Shown here: one piece after another, positions 16,278-23,713 of the stretch
Position numbering within the stretch: the first letter of the stretch is position 1
Layout: each line of letters opens with the position of its first letter
DNA from: Bradyrhizobium iriomotense
GTDB lineage: Bacteria; Pseudomonadota; Alphaproteobacteria; Rhizobiales; Xanthobacteraceae
NCBI RefSeq assembly: GCF_018130765.1
Contig: NZ_JAFCJZ010000023.1
Span: forward strand, 80,692-144,691
Length of the DNA: 64,000 nt
Direction: 5' to 3'
Translations under genes and position numbers: made by a program
Notes under the pieces: model-generated
Told to the model about the DNA's origin: nothing
Database searches by the model: none
Seen by the model: the letters and a program-made list of their open reading frames with translations, nothing else

Positions 16278-16826
16278 ATGTCGCTACCTCTTATCAATCC
16301 GACTGACGCCCGCCGTCTTCTCGACAATGGTGCTGTCCTCATCGACATCCGCGAGGCCGACGAGCACGCGCGCGAGAAGATTATCGGTGCGAGAAACCTG
16401 CCATTGTCGAGGCTCGACGAAGCCGATCTCGCCACGCATCCGGGCACGCCGGTCATCTTTTATTGCAAGAGCGGCGCTCGCACTCAGGCCAACGGATCGC
16501 GGCTCGCGGCGAAGCTTGATGGAACCTGCGATGCCTTCATCGTCGGGGGTGGGATCGACGCCTGGCGAAAGGCAGGTCTGCCGGTCGCGACCGACCGGCG
16601 TCAGCCGCTCGAGCTTCAACGTCAGGTGCAGATCGGTGCCGGAAGTCTCGCGTTCTTCGGAACGCTGCTCGGCCTTCTCGTCTCACCCTGGTTCTTCGCC
16701 GTGCCCGCTTTTGTCGGCGCCGGACTGATGACCGCCGGAGTCACGGGCTTCTGCGGCATGGCCCGCATCCTGATGCGGGCGCCCTGGAACCGCGGCCACT
16801 ACGGTGCGCCGGCGCAAGCCGCGTAG
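16278..16826 (+). CDS. Rhodanese domain fused to a two-helix membrane anchor
   Basis: A 182-residue inner-membrane sulfurtransferase. Residues ~5-110 are a rhodanese domain with active-site loop CKSGART (Cys63), which takes up a persulfide. Residues ~118-165 hold two hydrophobic helices of the DUF2892 type (SLAFFGTLLGLLVSPWFF and FVGAGLMTAGVTGFCGMA). It probably moves sulfane sulfur between persulfide, thiosulfate and cyanide or sulfite at the membrane. ATG 16278 follows a GGAGAAGGA site; a TTG two codons upstream is less likely. It is the second gene of the bigR transcript. Confidence 0.9.
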   Translation: MSLPLINPTDARRLLDNGAVLIDIREADEHAREKIIGARNLPLSRLDEADLATHPGTPVIFYCKSGARTQANGSRLAAKLDGTCDAFIVGGGIDAWRKAGLPVATDRRQPLELQRQVQIGAGSLAFFGTLLGLLVSPWFFAVPAFVGAGLMTAGVTGFCGMARILMRAPWNRGHYGAPAQAA

Positions 16827-16849
16827 CACTTGAATCGAGGAGTTTTCCC

Positions 16850-17629
16850 ATGCTGTCGCTGACCCAAGGCGCGCTCGGTATCGCCTCCGGCTCGTTGGTC
16901 GGCTTTTCGCTGGGACTGGTCGGAGGCGGCGGCTCCATTCTGGCCGTCCCGCTGCTGATCTATCTGGTCGGGGTGCCGGATCCGCATGTCGCGATCGGGA
17001 CTAGCGCCATCGCCGTCGCGGCGAACGCTGTCGTTAACCTGGCGAACCATATTCGCGCCGGTAACGTAAAGTGGCGCTGCGCCTCGGTGTTCGCGCTCGC
17101 AGGCGTGGCTGGTGCCTTTCTCGGTTCTACTCTCGGCAAGATCGTCGATGGTCAGAAGCTGCTCGCCTTGTTCGCCATCGTCATGTTGGTGGTCGGCATT
17201 CTGATGCTGAAGGGTCGCTCCGGCGAGGGCGAGCCATCGGTCAGGCTCAACCGGGAAAATCTTCCGAAGCTTCTGGCTTTGGGGCTCGTCACGGGAGCCT
17301 TGTCCGGCTTCTTCGGCATCGGTGGCGGCTTCCTGATTGTGCCCGCTCTGATCGCCGCCACCGGGATGCCGATCTTGTACGCGGTGGGTTCATCGCTCCT
17401 GGCGGTCACCGCCTTCGGGCTGACCACTGCGGCGAATTACGCCCTGTCCGGCTTTGTGGATTGGTCTCTCGCCACGTTGTTCGTCGTCGGCGGCGTCCTC
17501 GGCGGGCTTCTCGGCGCCAGCTCCGCGACCTCGCTTGCTCGCCGCAAGGGCGCCTTGAACACCGTGTTTGCTGCGCTCATTTTCGCGGTGGCGGTCTACA
17601 TGCTGGTCCGCAATCTGGGCCTGATGTGA
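16850..17629 (+). CDS. TauE/SafE-family sulfite/sulfur-compound exporter
   Basis: A 259-residue membrane protein with about eight hydrophobic helices. It has the internal duplication typical of the family: GSLVGFSLGLVGGGGSILAV near the N-terminus and GALSGFFGIGGGFLIVP in the second half. Relatives export sulfite, taurine-derived sulfite or organosulfur anions. As the last gene of the bigR transcript it likely removes the sulfite or thiosulfate made by Blh and the rhodanese. The ATG at 16850 is preceded by GAGGAG. Confidence 0.9.
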   Translation: MLSLTQGALGIASGSLVGFSLGLVGGGGSILAVPLLIYLVGVPDPHVAIGTSAIAVAANAVVNLANHIRAGNVKWRCASVFALAGVAGAFLGSTLGKIVDGQKLLALFAIVMLVVGILMLKGRSGEGEPSVRLNRENLPKLLALGLVTGALSGFFGIGGGFLIVPALIAATGMPILYAVGSSLLAVTAFGLTTAANYALSGFVDWSLATLFVVGGVLGGLLGASSATSLARRKGALNTVFAALIFAVAVYMLVRNLGLM

Positions 17630-17660
17630 CGAGACTCATCGCTCTACTGTCTGTTCTTCA

Positions 17661-17753
17661 GGGCCGTAGGACGGGTAGACCAGCGAAACCATCGACGGCA
17701 TTCGAACGCAAATCGTGATGGGTTTCGCAAGTGCTCTACCCATCCTGCGGGCC
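17661..17753. repeat. Palindromic repeat, family B, copy 1
   Basis: The unit runs from GGGCCGTAGGACGGGTAGAC to CTCTACCCATCCTGCGGGCC, with inner GCGAAACCATC and GATGGGTTTCGC arms. It is the most diverged of three copies in the window (also 18501-18590 and 21966-22052). Confidence 0.85.
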
Positions 17754-18062
17754 GGGGCTCCCTGCTTAATGCGATCGGTCCGCGAGACCGATGTCTGCTT
17801 TGGGGCTCTTGACGGTATGCCAATCGGGTCTTCAGACGAAACCACCTGTTTCTCAAGCACCTCAGGTGGCGTAGAATGGAGTTGCCGTTGAAGCGGGATG
17901 TGCCGAAGTCGCCGTTCGGGACGAACGAGCAGAACTAATGCTGTCGGCAGGTATGCATCCTTAGGAGACCGCCCCTTTTTCGGTCTCGCATGACCATTCA
18001 CAGTCCACGAATGCGCGAGCCGCTTTTGCGGCAGCGCGTTGCAGTAACTTCAGGAGAAAGCG
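17754..18062. other. Non-coding stretch before the cupin gene
   Basis: I see no credible coding frame here. The only local structure is GCGATCGGTCCGCGAGACCGAT near 17770, a short hairpin. An AGGAGA ribosome site at 18050-18055 serves the cupin gene. Confidence 0.4.
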
Positions 18063-18470
18063 ATGAGCAAGATCAATCGAAGGTCTGCATTGGAAATCGG
18101 GTTGGCAGCGGCTGCCGCAGCCGTGATGAAGCCCGCCTCCGCTCAAACCGCGGGCTACAAGGATACGACGCCGTGGCCAGGAGTGGTGGTGCGCGAATAC
18201 GAGGGCGAGACACCATCCCTCATCCCCGGTTTCAAGACTGTCTCGATGCGCGACGTCATCATGCAGCCGGGGTCGAAGACCATGGGTCCCCCGATGATGA
18301 ATGCCATGGTTTGCCACATCACCGAAGGGGAGCTTCGGCTCGATCAGGAGGGAAAGGTCTTTACGGGCAAGAAGAACTTTGTCTGGACCTGCAACAAGGA
18401 CACGAAAGAGCAGGCGTACAATGACGGAAACGTGGTCGCAATCATGAGGATCACGGACCTGAAAGCTTAA
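18063..18470 (+). CDS. Secreted cupin-domain protein
   Basis: A 135-residue protein with a short N-terminal signal (INRRSALEIGLAAAAAAVM, ending near ASAQ). A possible twin-arginine pair points to periplasmic export. The remainder is a single small cupin barrel: VIMQPGSKTMGPPMMN on one strand pair and CHITEGELRLDQEGK on the next. The classic three-His metal set is not obvious, so metal binding is doubtful. No substrate can be assigned. It sits alone between two family B repeats. Confidence 0.8.
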   Translation: MSKINRRSALEIGLAAAAAAVMKPASAQTAGYKDTTPWPGVVVREYEGETPSLIPGFKTVSMRDVIMQPGSKTMGPPMMNAMVCHITEGELRLDQEGKVFTGKKNFVWTCNKDTKEQAYNDGNVVAIMRITDLKA

Positions 18471-18500
18471 GGCTCGTTTCTTCGAGACCGATTTGCAGCA

Positions 18501-18590
18501 TGCAGGGTGGGCAGAGCGCAGCGAAACCCATCGACAATGTCCGCTGTAAGACCTGATGGGTTTCGCAAGGGCTCTACCCCTCCTACGGGC
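18501..18590. repeat. Palindromic repeat, family B, copy 2
   Basis: Reads GCAGGGTGGGCAGAGCGCAG at the left and GGGCTCTACCCCTCCTACGG at the right, with GCGAAACCCATCGAC and the inverse GATGGGTTTCGC inside. It lies just after the cupin gene and could act as a terminator for it. Confidence 0.85.
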
Positions 18591-18625
18591 TGACGCAAGT
18601 CCACCAAGGCCCCCGCGGCGCTCAA

Positions 18626-18859
18626 TTACTGTCTGCCCTGCCGCGAGCGTCCGAATGCATAGCGCGGATTGATCCCGCAGGATGCCTGGGTGCCGGAGGC
18701 AGCTGCCCTGCACTGCTGGAGAGTCGAGAACTGGCAGTTGCCGGGATGGCCCCAGCGACGGCCTTGTAGACAGTAGCGATCTGCGACGGCGGGCGAGAGC
18801 GACCCGACCGTGACCAAGATCAAAATGGCGGAAACCGCAGCAAACAGAATACGGCGCAT
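18626..18859 (-). CDS. DUF3551 small secreted cysteine-containing protein
   Basis: A 77-residue exported protein. A signal peptide (residues 1-26, ending AVADR) precedes a compact domain with spaced cysteines: YCLQGRRWGHPGNCQFST, then QQCRAAASGTQASCGINPRYAF. This is the pattern of DUF3551, a family expanded in Bradyrhizobium and with no known function. The four Cys likely form two disulfides. The ATG has an AGGAGG-type site upstream (GGAGGACTCC on the minus strand). It is monocistronic. Confidence 0.85.
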   Translation of the reverse strand: MRRILFAAVSAILILVTVGSLSPAVADRYCLQGRRWGHPGNCQFSTLQQCRAAASGTQASCGINPRYAFGRSRQGRQ

Positions 18860-19208
18860 CGGAGTCCTCCTGTATTACTCGTTGGGCGAGTGCTCGCCCG
18901 TGCTCCACTTGGGTTGGAAGGCACCAAGACCAAGGTCGACTATAACTTCAGCGTTCCGAATGATCATCCGTTCATACCCTTAGAGTTCGCGGTGAATTTC
19001 CCGAGATCCCTGCAAGCCGCTTCCCGTCTACACGCGACACCCGACGCCTGGACGAGCGCCGAGAGGCAGCCTCGGGCCACAAGCCGGCTGCTTGCTCCCA
19101 CAATCCAAGGACCGTTCACTTTTGCACTCCTTGGTCGATTGCGATTGCATGCTGTCCATGCGCGGATGCCGGGGACGAACAGAATGGAATGGGCTACGAA
19201 CTGGTTGC
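18860..19208. other. Intergenic region, no gene recognised
   Basis: This 349-base gap holds the promoter of the DUF3551 gene at its left edge. Open frames here are short and lack codon bias or a ribosome site. I found no RNA gene or repeat. Confidence 0.4.
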
Positions 19209-19379
19209 ATGGCCACCACCAACCAGAATGCTGACGCTGAAACCGCGATGCAGTATTTAATCTGGGCTCTCGAAGCACTCGAAAAGGCCGGCAACCAAGA
19301 AGCTGTCCACCACGCCCGCATCGCACTTGAGGTATTGCGCAAGAGCAGTGCCTCGATCAGATCGGAAGAAGCCAGTTAA
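19209..19379 (+). CDS. Small hypothetical protein
   Basis: A 56-residue product beginning MATTNQNADAETAMQYLIWA. It is mostly amphipathic helix (ALEALEKAGNQEAVHHARIALEVLRK) and resembles a single TPR-like helical hairpin, without a signal or membrane segment. Codon usage is reasonable, but the ribosome site is weak (TGG before ATG). I judge it a probable real small gene, possibly conserved among rhizobia, with unknown role. Confidence 0.5.
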   Translation: MATTNQNADAETAMQYLIWALEALEKAGNQEAVHHARIALEVLRKSSASIRSEEAS

Positions 19380-19598
19380 ACGGCAGAGAGGGAACGTCTG
19401 CTCCGGGATCACAAGCCGACAGTTGGCTGCCAGTTCTGCAAAACCAGCTAAGGGCCAGCAGGCGATCTCACCTGAACGGACGCTTCTGACCCAAACCACT
19501 CGTTTGCCTGCGCATGTCGTCAGCTCGGACGTTCTTGACGCGAATCTCGGTGCTCTTTCCACGCAGAAGCCGCCGCCTAGGCAGCAGCAGACGTTTGT

Positions 19599-21515
19599 TC
19601 ATCCTTGGGGCAGAGACGCTTTTCCTAAATCATCGAGTACGCGCTGCCGATCAGCATCGGACCGGTAGGGGAACAGGTAGCGAATCTTGGCCAAGCTGAT
19701 ATTCGAATTCCAGTTTTGCAATCCTGCCACTGCCAGTCTGGCTTCTTCAAGTTGACCGAGCGAGGCATGACTCGCTGCGCTGTATACTAGATCCTTAAAC
19801 GCTGGCTGATTGATTTTCGACAGCTCATCGACAGCTTCGCGGCTTTTGCCTGCCGCGTAGTATGCTTCTGCCAAAGAGGTGTGGAACCAGGTGGGATAGT
19901 TGGGATCGAGCTCGATCGCTTTGCGGATTGAGGCCAACGCCTCCATCGACCGTCCCGCAAAGGTCAACGTCTGTGATAGATCGGCGTGGACAATGGCATC
20001 GATCGGCGCCATCGCAAGCGTGGTCTCCCGCTCGTCAAGCGCGCGGCTGTAATCCTGTTTGCAATAGATGTAGGCCAGAGCCATCAGCCAATGACCGTGC
20101 ATCTGCCCGAGCCGTGGGATGTCCTTCCCAGCCATTCCCTCACTTCCGAGGGCGAAGGCGCGTTCAAGATCGCGTCGTGGGTCGTCGCTAAAGCCTCTGC
20201 GGACGACGTTAAGATATGTCCAAGCGAGCTTGATCTTGATGATGGCCGAATCAGGGAAGCGCTTCAGCCCCTCAATGGCGACCTGCCGCGCTTGCTCCAG
20301 GTCCTCCTTTGGGCCCCGCATGATTAGCCCATGGATCCGCAGGAAATAATCATACTCCTGGAGCTTCGTGGGATCCTTGCTCCAAGCGTTCCGGTAATCC
20401 GCCGCACGGATTTGGCCGTGCATACCGCCCACTGAACTGACAATCTTATGGGTAACCGCATCCTGTAAGGCGGCCACGTCATTGCCCTCCTCATCGTAAC
20501 GCTCCGCCCAGACGTGGTGCCCTGAGGCTGCCTCGATTAGCTGCGCCGTGATCCGCACCCGATCGCTATCCTTCCGAACGCTACCCTCGAGAATGTAGCG
20601 CGCGCTCAGCTCCCGGCCGACCTGCCGAATGTCAGGAGACTTTCCTTTATACGCGAAGGCAGAGGTGCGCGAAATCACACGGAGCTCCGGGTTTTGCGAG
20701 AGCCACGTAGTCAAGTCTTCAGTGATACCATCGACGAAATACTCAAGCGCTGGATCGCTGCTCATGTTTGAAAAAGGCAGCACAGCGATCGATGGCTGCT
20801 CGGAAAGCAAGCCTCCAACAGAAGGCATCGGTAGCACAGCGGTGGTTTCACTGGTGGAGGTTCGCTGCAGCCAATACGTAACGCCGGTCACTGCCATCAG
20901 CGCAAGTAGCATCGCCGCAACGAGCCAACCGCGGCGCCTCAGCAGCAATGGCGCACGCGAAGTGCTGCTTGGGCGGACGCGGTACACCCGCACGGCCTCT
21001 GAGATGTTCTTAACTCGCTGCTCGCCAAGAAAGTCGTATCGGAGAGGGAGTTTGTTCCTGACTTGATCGAAAACTGCGCCGGAGATGTAGACGGTGCCCG
21101 GCTCAGCAAGAGCCTCCAACCGAGCAGCGATGTTCACTCCATCGCCGTAAATGTCCCCTTGATCGAAAATGATATCGCCGACATTGACGCCCGCTCGAAA
21201 CTCGATCCGCTTCTCCCTCGGCACATCCGCATTGCGTTCAATCATGCCGAGCTGGACCTCGGTAGCGCAGCGCAACGCCTCGACAACACTGGGGAATTCG
21301 ATCAAAATGCCGTCACCGGTCGTTTTGACAATCCGGCCTTTATGCTCAGTAATTTTTGGATTGATCAGTTCCCGCCGATGCGCCTTGAGGCTTCCAAGGG
21401 TGCCCTCTTCGTCTGCGCCCATGAGGCGAGAGTAGGCGACTACGTCGGCGGCCAGGATCGCGGCGAGTCTCCGCTTGGCGTGTTTTAGAGTTGTAGATTT
21501 ATCCACGCTGGACAT
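19599..21515 (-). CDS. Class III adenylate/guanylate cyclase with TM, FlgO-like and TPR domains
   Basis: A 638-residue membrane protein. Residues 17-180 are a class III cyclase domain: Asp24 (ILAADVVAYSRLMG) and Asp68 (KTTGDGILIEF) are the metal ligands, and Asn128 and Arg132 (DGVNIAARLEA) fit the transition-state residues. A single helix at ~197-216 follows, then the TolB/FlgO-like segment starting PSIAVLPFSNMSSDPALEYF and a TPR-rich C-terminus. It may convert ATP to cAMP under control of the TPR part, though many such proteins have lost activity. ATG 21515 has GGGAGG upstream; the frame extends 39 codons further without support. The same C-terminal architecture occurs in the regulator at 9414-11045. 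Confidence 0.9.
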   Translation of the reverse strand: MSSVDKSTTLKHAKRRLAAILAADVVAYSRLMGADEEGTLGSLKAHRRELINPKITEHKGRIVKTTGDGILIEFPSVVEALRCATEVQLGMIERNADVPREKRIEFRAGVNVGDIIFDQGDIYGDGVNIAARLEALAEPGTVYISGAVFDQVRNKLPLRYDFLGEQRVKNISEAVRVYRVRPSSTSRAPLLLRRRGWLVAAMLLALMAVTGVTYWLQRTSTSETTAVLPMPSVGGLLSEQPSIAVLPFSNMSSDPALEYFVDGITEDLTTWLSQNPELRVISRTSAFAYKGKSPDIRQVGRELSARYILEGSVRKDSDRVRITAQLIEAASGHHVWAERYDEEGNDVAALQDAVTHKIVSSVGGMHGQIRAADYRNAWSKDPTKLQEYDYFLRIHGLIMRGPKEDLEQARQVAIEGLKRFPDSAIIKIKLAWTYLNVVRRGFSDDPRRDLERAFALGSEGMAGKDIPRLGQMHGHWLMALAYIYCKQDYSRALDERETTLAMAPIDAIVHADLSQTLTFAGRSMEALASIRKAIELDPNYPTWFHTSLAEAYYAAGKSREAVDELSKINQPAFKDLVYSAASHASLGQLEEARLAVAGLQNWNSNISLAKIRYLFPYRSDADRQRVLDDLGKASLPQG

Positions 21516-21965
21516 GCGAGCCTCCCTTCTGGAAGAGCACACGGGTCCGCAGAACTCTCCGCTTGACGAGAGGAGGCGCACGTGCCGCCCTTGAACGCGG
21601 CTTTGCGCCGGCTGTTCCGGGCTTCCGTACATGCCGCCTACGCCGCCACCGCTTCGAATTGGGACTGCGGACGCGGAGCGGTCGGCTCAAATCGATCTCC
21701 ATCCTCCGACCTTCACAACCTCTTTTCAAGCGCCTTCCCATATCGCCCGCCGTCGCGCTGCGGCGCAGCCACCATCGTTGCGAAGTCTCTGGACAGAGGG
21801 TCCTGCGATCGTACAAACCATTCAAATACTGGCGGCACAGCGGAGAATTAGTGTCAGCGATCCTGACGAACCGGACAGCTCCTACGGCAGCAGCAGGTCC
21901 AATCCTCAGGTCTTTGAGGAAGTGGGGTGCATCACAGCAAAAACCGAGCTGACCATGTCGCAGCG
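21516..21965. other. Intergenic region upstream of the cyclase gene
   Basis: This region carries the promoter of the cyclase-TPR gene. No frame here looks like a protein on either strand, and no structure beyond short GC stems is visible. It leads into repeat family B copy 3. Confidence 0.4.
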
Positions 21966-22052
21966 CGTAGGATGGGTAGAGCGCAGCGAAACCCATCGAC
22001 CATGTCCGCCATAGAGCCTGATGGGTTTCGCAAGTGCTCTACCCATCCTACG
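21966..22052. repeat. Palindromic repeat, family B, copy 3
   Basis: This is the cleanest copy: CGTAGGATGGGTAGAGCGCA at the left matches the inverse GCTCTACCCATCCTACG at the right, with GCGAAACCCATC and GATGGGTTTCGC inside. It lies 35 bases before a MaoC gene remnant and may mark the event that removed its 5' half. Confidence 0.9.
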
Positions 22053-22087
22053 TGCTTGTTTCCTTGTTGAGCAGAACACAGCCGTAT

Positions 22088-22321
22088 TCGCTTCGTATCA
22101 TTGCCGGGCTTGGCTGGGATGAACTCAGGCCCCCCGCTCCGGTGCGCCCCGGAGACGACCTCGATCTCGAAGTGGCAATTTTGGAGAAGCGTGAGTCAAA
22201 GTCCCATTCCGACAGGGGCGTTGTCCGTAACCAGCTACATCTCCGCAATTAAAAGCGCGAAACGGTTCTTCAATGCGTCAACACGGTTCTCGTGGCGCGA
22301 CGCCCGCCTGCGAATTCCTGA
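22088..22321 (+). pseudogene. Remnant of a MaoC-like dehydratase, C-terminal half
   Basis: Translation gives IIAGLGWDELRPPAPVRPGD, then DLEVAILEKRESKSHSDRGV, VVRNQLHLRN, a TAA at 22250-22252, and in the same frame KRETVLQCVNTVLVARRPP before a TGA at 22319-22321. This matches the hot-dog strands of MaoC/acyl dehydratases, where the family has RNQ-(K/R)GE at the broken point, so the internal stop is most simply a CAA-to-TAA change. The N-terminal half with the catalytic Asp/His is missing. The gene is dead. Confidence 0.7.
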
Positions 22322-22414
22322 GACGCCTATTGATCTTCGTTAAAAAGTAAACTGTCTTGACGGGGTTCAGGACGCTATTTGGCGCGCGAAATTTTCGATG
22401 CGAACTCACACGAT

Positions 22415-22428
22415 TTGACTTGGCTCAA
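22415..22428. promoter_or_regulatory. FixK/FNR-type box (one half-site variant)
   Basis: TTGACTTGGCTCAA fits the TTG(A/C)-N6-(T/G)CAA pattern reported for rhizobial FixK, allowing C at the right half-site. It lies 152 bases upstream of the small gene at 22580, which would give a leader of about 115 bases. Confidence 0.4.
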
Positions 22429-22579
22429 TGCGACCGCACCGAATCGTAGATCGTATGCACACGAAAGCGGACAGCCGCACTGGGTTGTTACAGCCTAGGC
22501 GCCCGCGAATTCCCGCGCTGGGGCTCGCTACTCAGTGCGCCTTCGATCGCTCGCGTGCGGCTCGGGCCGGGAAGCTCCG

Positions 22580-22843
22580 ATGTCGGTCGATGCAGATAAC
22601 CTTCAGTCAACTGTGCGCTACGCTTTGTTGACGACGCGAGCTACCACTGTTTGTCCATTTCATCCGGATGTGATCATCCGCGTCGGCGACGATGGCGCCG
22701 AGACCCATGCATATTATCGCGCCCGAAACATCATTAAAAGCGATGGCACGTGCTGGGACCATGACGATCTGATGGACGAGATTGCACGCCAACTTGTGCA
22801 TGCGGCCGATGGCGAGTGTCCCCGGTGTACACGGACCTCGTAA
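22580..22843 (+). CDS. Hypothetical small protein with paired cysteines
   Basis: An 87-residue soluble product starting MSVDADNLQSTVRYALL. Features are CPFHPDVIIRVGDDGAETHA, an acidic WDHDDLMDEIARQL helix, and a terminal CPRC pair near residues 81-84. With the Cys at residue ~23 these might bind a metal, but no family is recognised. ATG 22580 is preferred over the in-frame upstream start by domain pattern; a GGAAGCTCC stretch gives a weak ribosome site. A FixK-like box lies upstream. Confidence 0.6.
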   Translation: MSVDADNLQSTVRYALLTTRATTVCPFHPDVIIRVGDDGAETHAYYRARNIIKSDGTCWDHDDLMDEIARQLVHAADGECPRCTRTS

Positions 22844-23178
22844 TTGCCGCCGAAGGCAGTCTCGCATTGCGTTCCGTCATAACTGGGATGGAAAAGTCGT
22901 CCTGTAGCCTGTCAACCTAGCCGCCGACCAATGTCCCTTCCGGGTCGACAGCGTCGGTTTGAGCTTCGGCGATTGACTTCCGGTCTGCCGCGCACTTCGG
23001 ACACATCCGGCTCGGCGCAATGAATTGCGAAGCGACATCGAAGCCTTTACGTTACGTCTAACTCCGCTGCCACGCCCCGGATGCTTGATCCAGATCAAGG
23101 CCGCCACGGCAGTGCCACAGCGGAATGGGCTCGATGGCCGCGCAGAACGCGCCGCCCCAGCCAAGGAGATGATCGATC
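22844..23178. other. Intergenic region with promoter of the Gly/Tyr-rich gene
   Basis: No protein-like frame is visible. The right end holds a perfect FixK-type box (listed separately) and an AAGGAG ribosome site at 23160-23165. The rest shows nothing I can support. Confidence 0.4.
23085..23098. promoter_or_regulatory. FixK/FNR-type box
   Basis: TTGATCCAGATCAA is a perfect TTGAT-N4-ATCAA palindrome. Activation from -41.5 would place the transcript start near 23133, giving a 46-base leader to the ATG at 23179. Confidence 0.6.
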
Positions 23179-23631
23179 ATGACCTCCTCGAATTCCCTGC
23201 GTAGCCTCGTTCTCGCAGCTGCGAGCGCCGTGCTGCTCGGCACCGGCGCCCAGGCCGGGCCGATCCCGACGCATCTTTCGACCATGAAATCGATGGTCGA
23301 TCAGGCCACGACCGAAGTGCGCTGGGTCGGCGGCTGGCGTGGCGGCTACGGCTATCGCGGCGTCGGCTGGGGTTATCGCGGCGGTTACGGCTATCGCGGA
23401 GGCTGGGGCTATCGCGGCTACGGTTATCGCGGCCTCGGTTACGGCGTCGCTGGCGCGGTTGTCGGCGGCGCGATCGCGCGAAGCGCCTATTATGGGAGCT
23501 ATGGCGGCTATTATGGCGGTTATCCCGCCTACGGCTATCCGGCCGCGTCCTATTACGGCTATGGCGGCGATTACGGCTACGGCTACGGCGACGATTATTG
23601 CGCGCCCTCCGGCAGCTACTGGGCCTACTAG
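23179..23631 (+). CDS. Secreted glycine/tyrosine-rich protein
   Basis: A 150-residue exported protein. A signal peptide (LVLAAASAVLLGTGAQA) and a short linker with THLSTMKSMVDQATTEVRW precede about 100 residues dominated by Gly, Tyr and Arg. The repeats are GYGYRG and RGGYGYRG units, then GSYGGYYGGYPAYGYP and YGYGGDYGYGYGDD. The composition suggests an unstructured or surface-associated protein, possibly a cell-envelope or phase-separating polymer; no enzyme motif exists. An alanine-glycine stretch at ~88-95 (GVAGAVVGGAIA) could be a short membrane or packing segment. It stands alone behind a FixK-type box, and a good AAGGAG lies upstream. Confidence 0.85.
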   Translation: MTSSNSLRSLVLAAASAVLLGTGAQAGPIPTHLSTMKSMVDQATTEVRWVGGWRGGYGYRGVGWGYRGGYGYRGGWGYRGYGYRGLGYGVAGAVVGGAIARSAYYGSYGGYYGGYPAYGYPAASYYGYGGDYGYGYGDDYCAPSGSYWAY

Positions 23632-23713
23632 CGGGAACGCCTTCGCCTCTTCGGAGGATGGTTCGTCGCCGTTCGCCGATGAGCCAATTCACGCGCCGAC
23701 GGGCAGCAGCACT

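Noticed and set aside
17961..18908. 315-residue minus-strand frame across the cupin gene
   Set aside because: It crosses a real gene, a repeat and a signal-peptide gene; no domain pattern.
22877..23164. 95-residue minus-strand frame upstream of the Gly/Tyr-rich gene
   Set aside because: Overlaps a perfect FixK-type box and promoter, lacks a start site, and resembles no protein.
23330..23620. DNA repeats in the Gly/Tyr-rich gene as a satellite or CRISPR
   Set aside because: They follow codon units for GYGYRG and keep one reading frame, so they reflect the protein.
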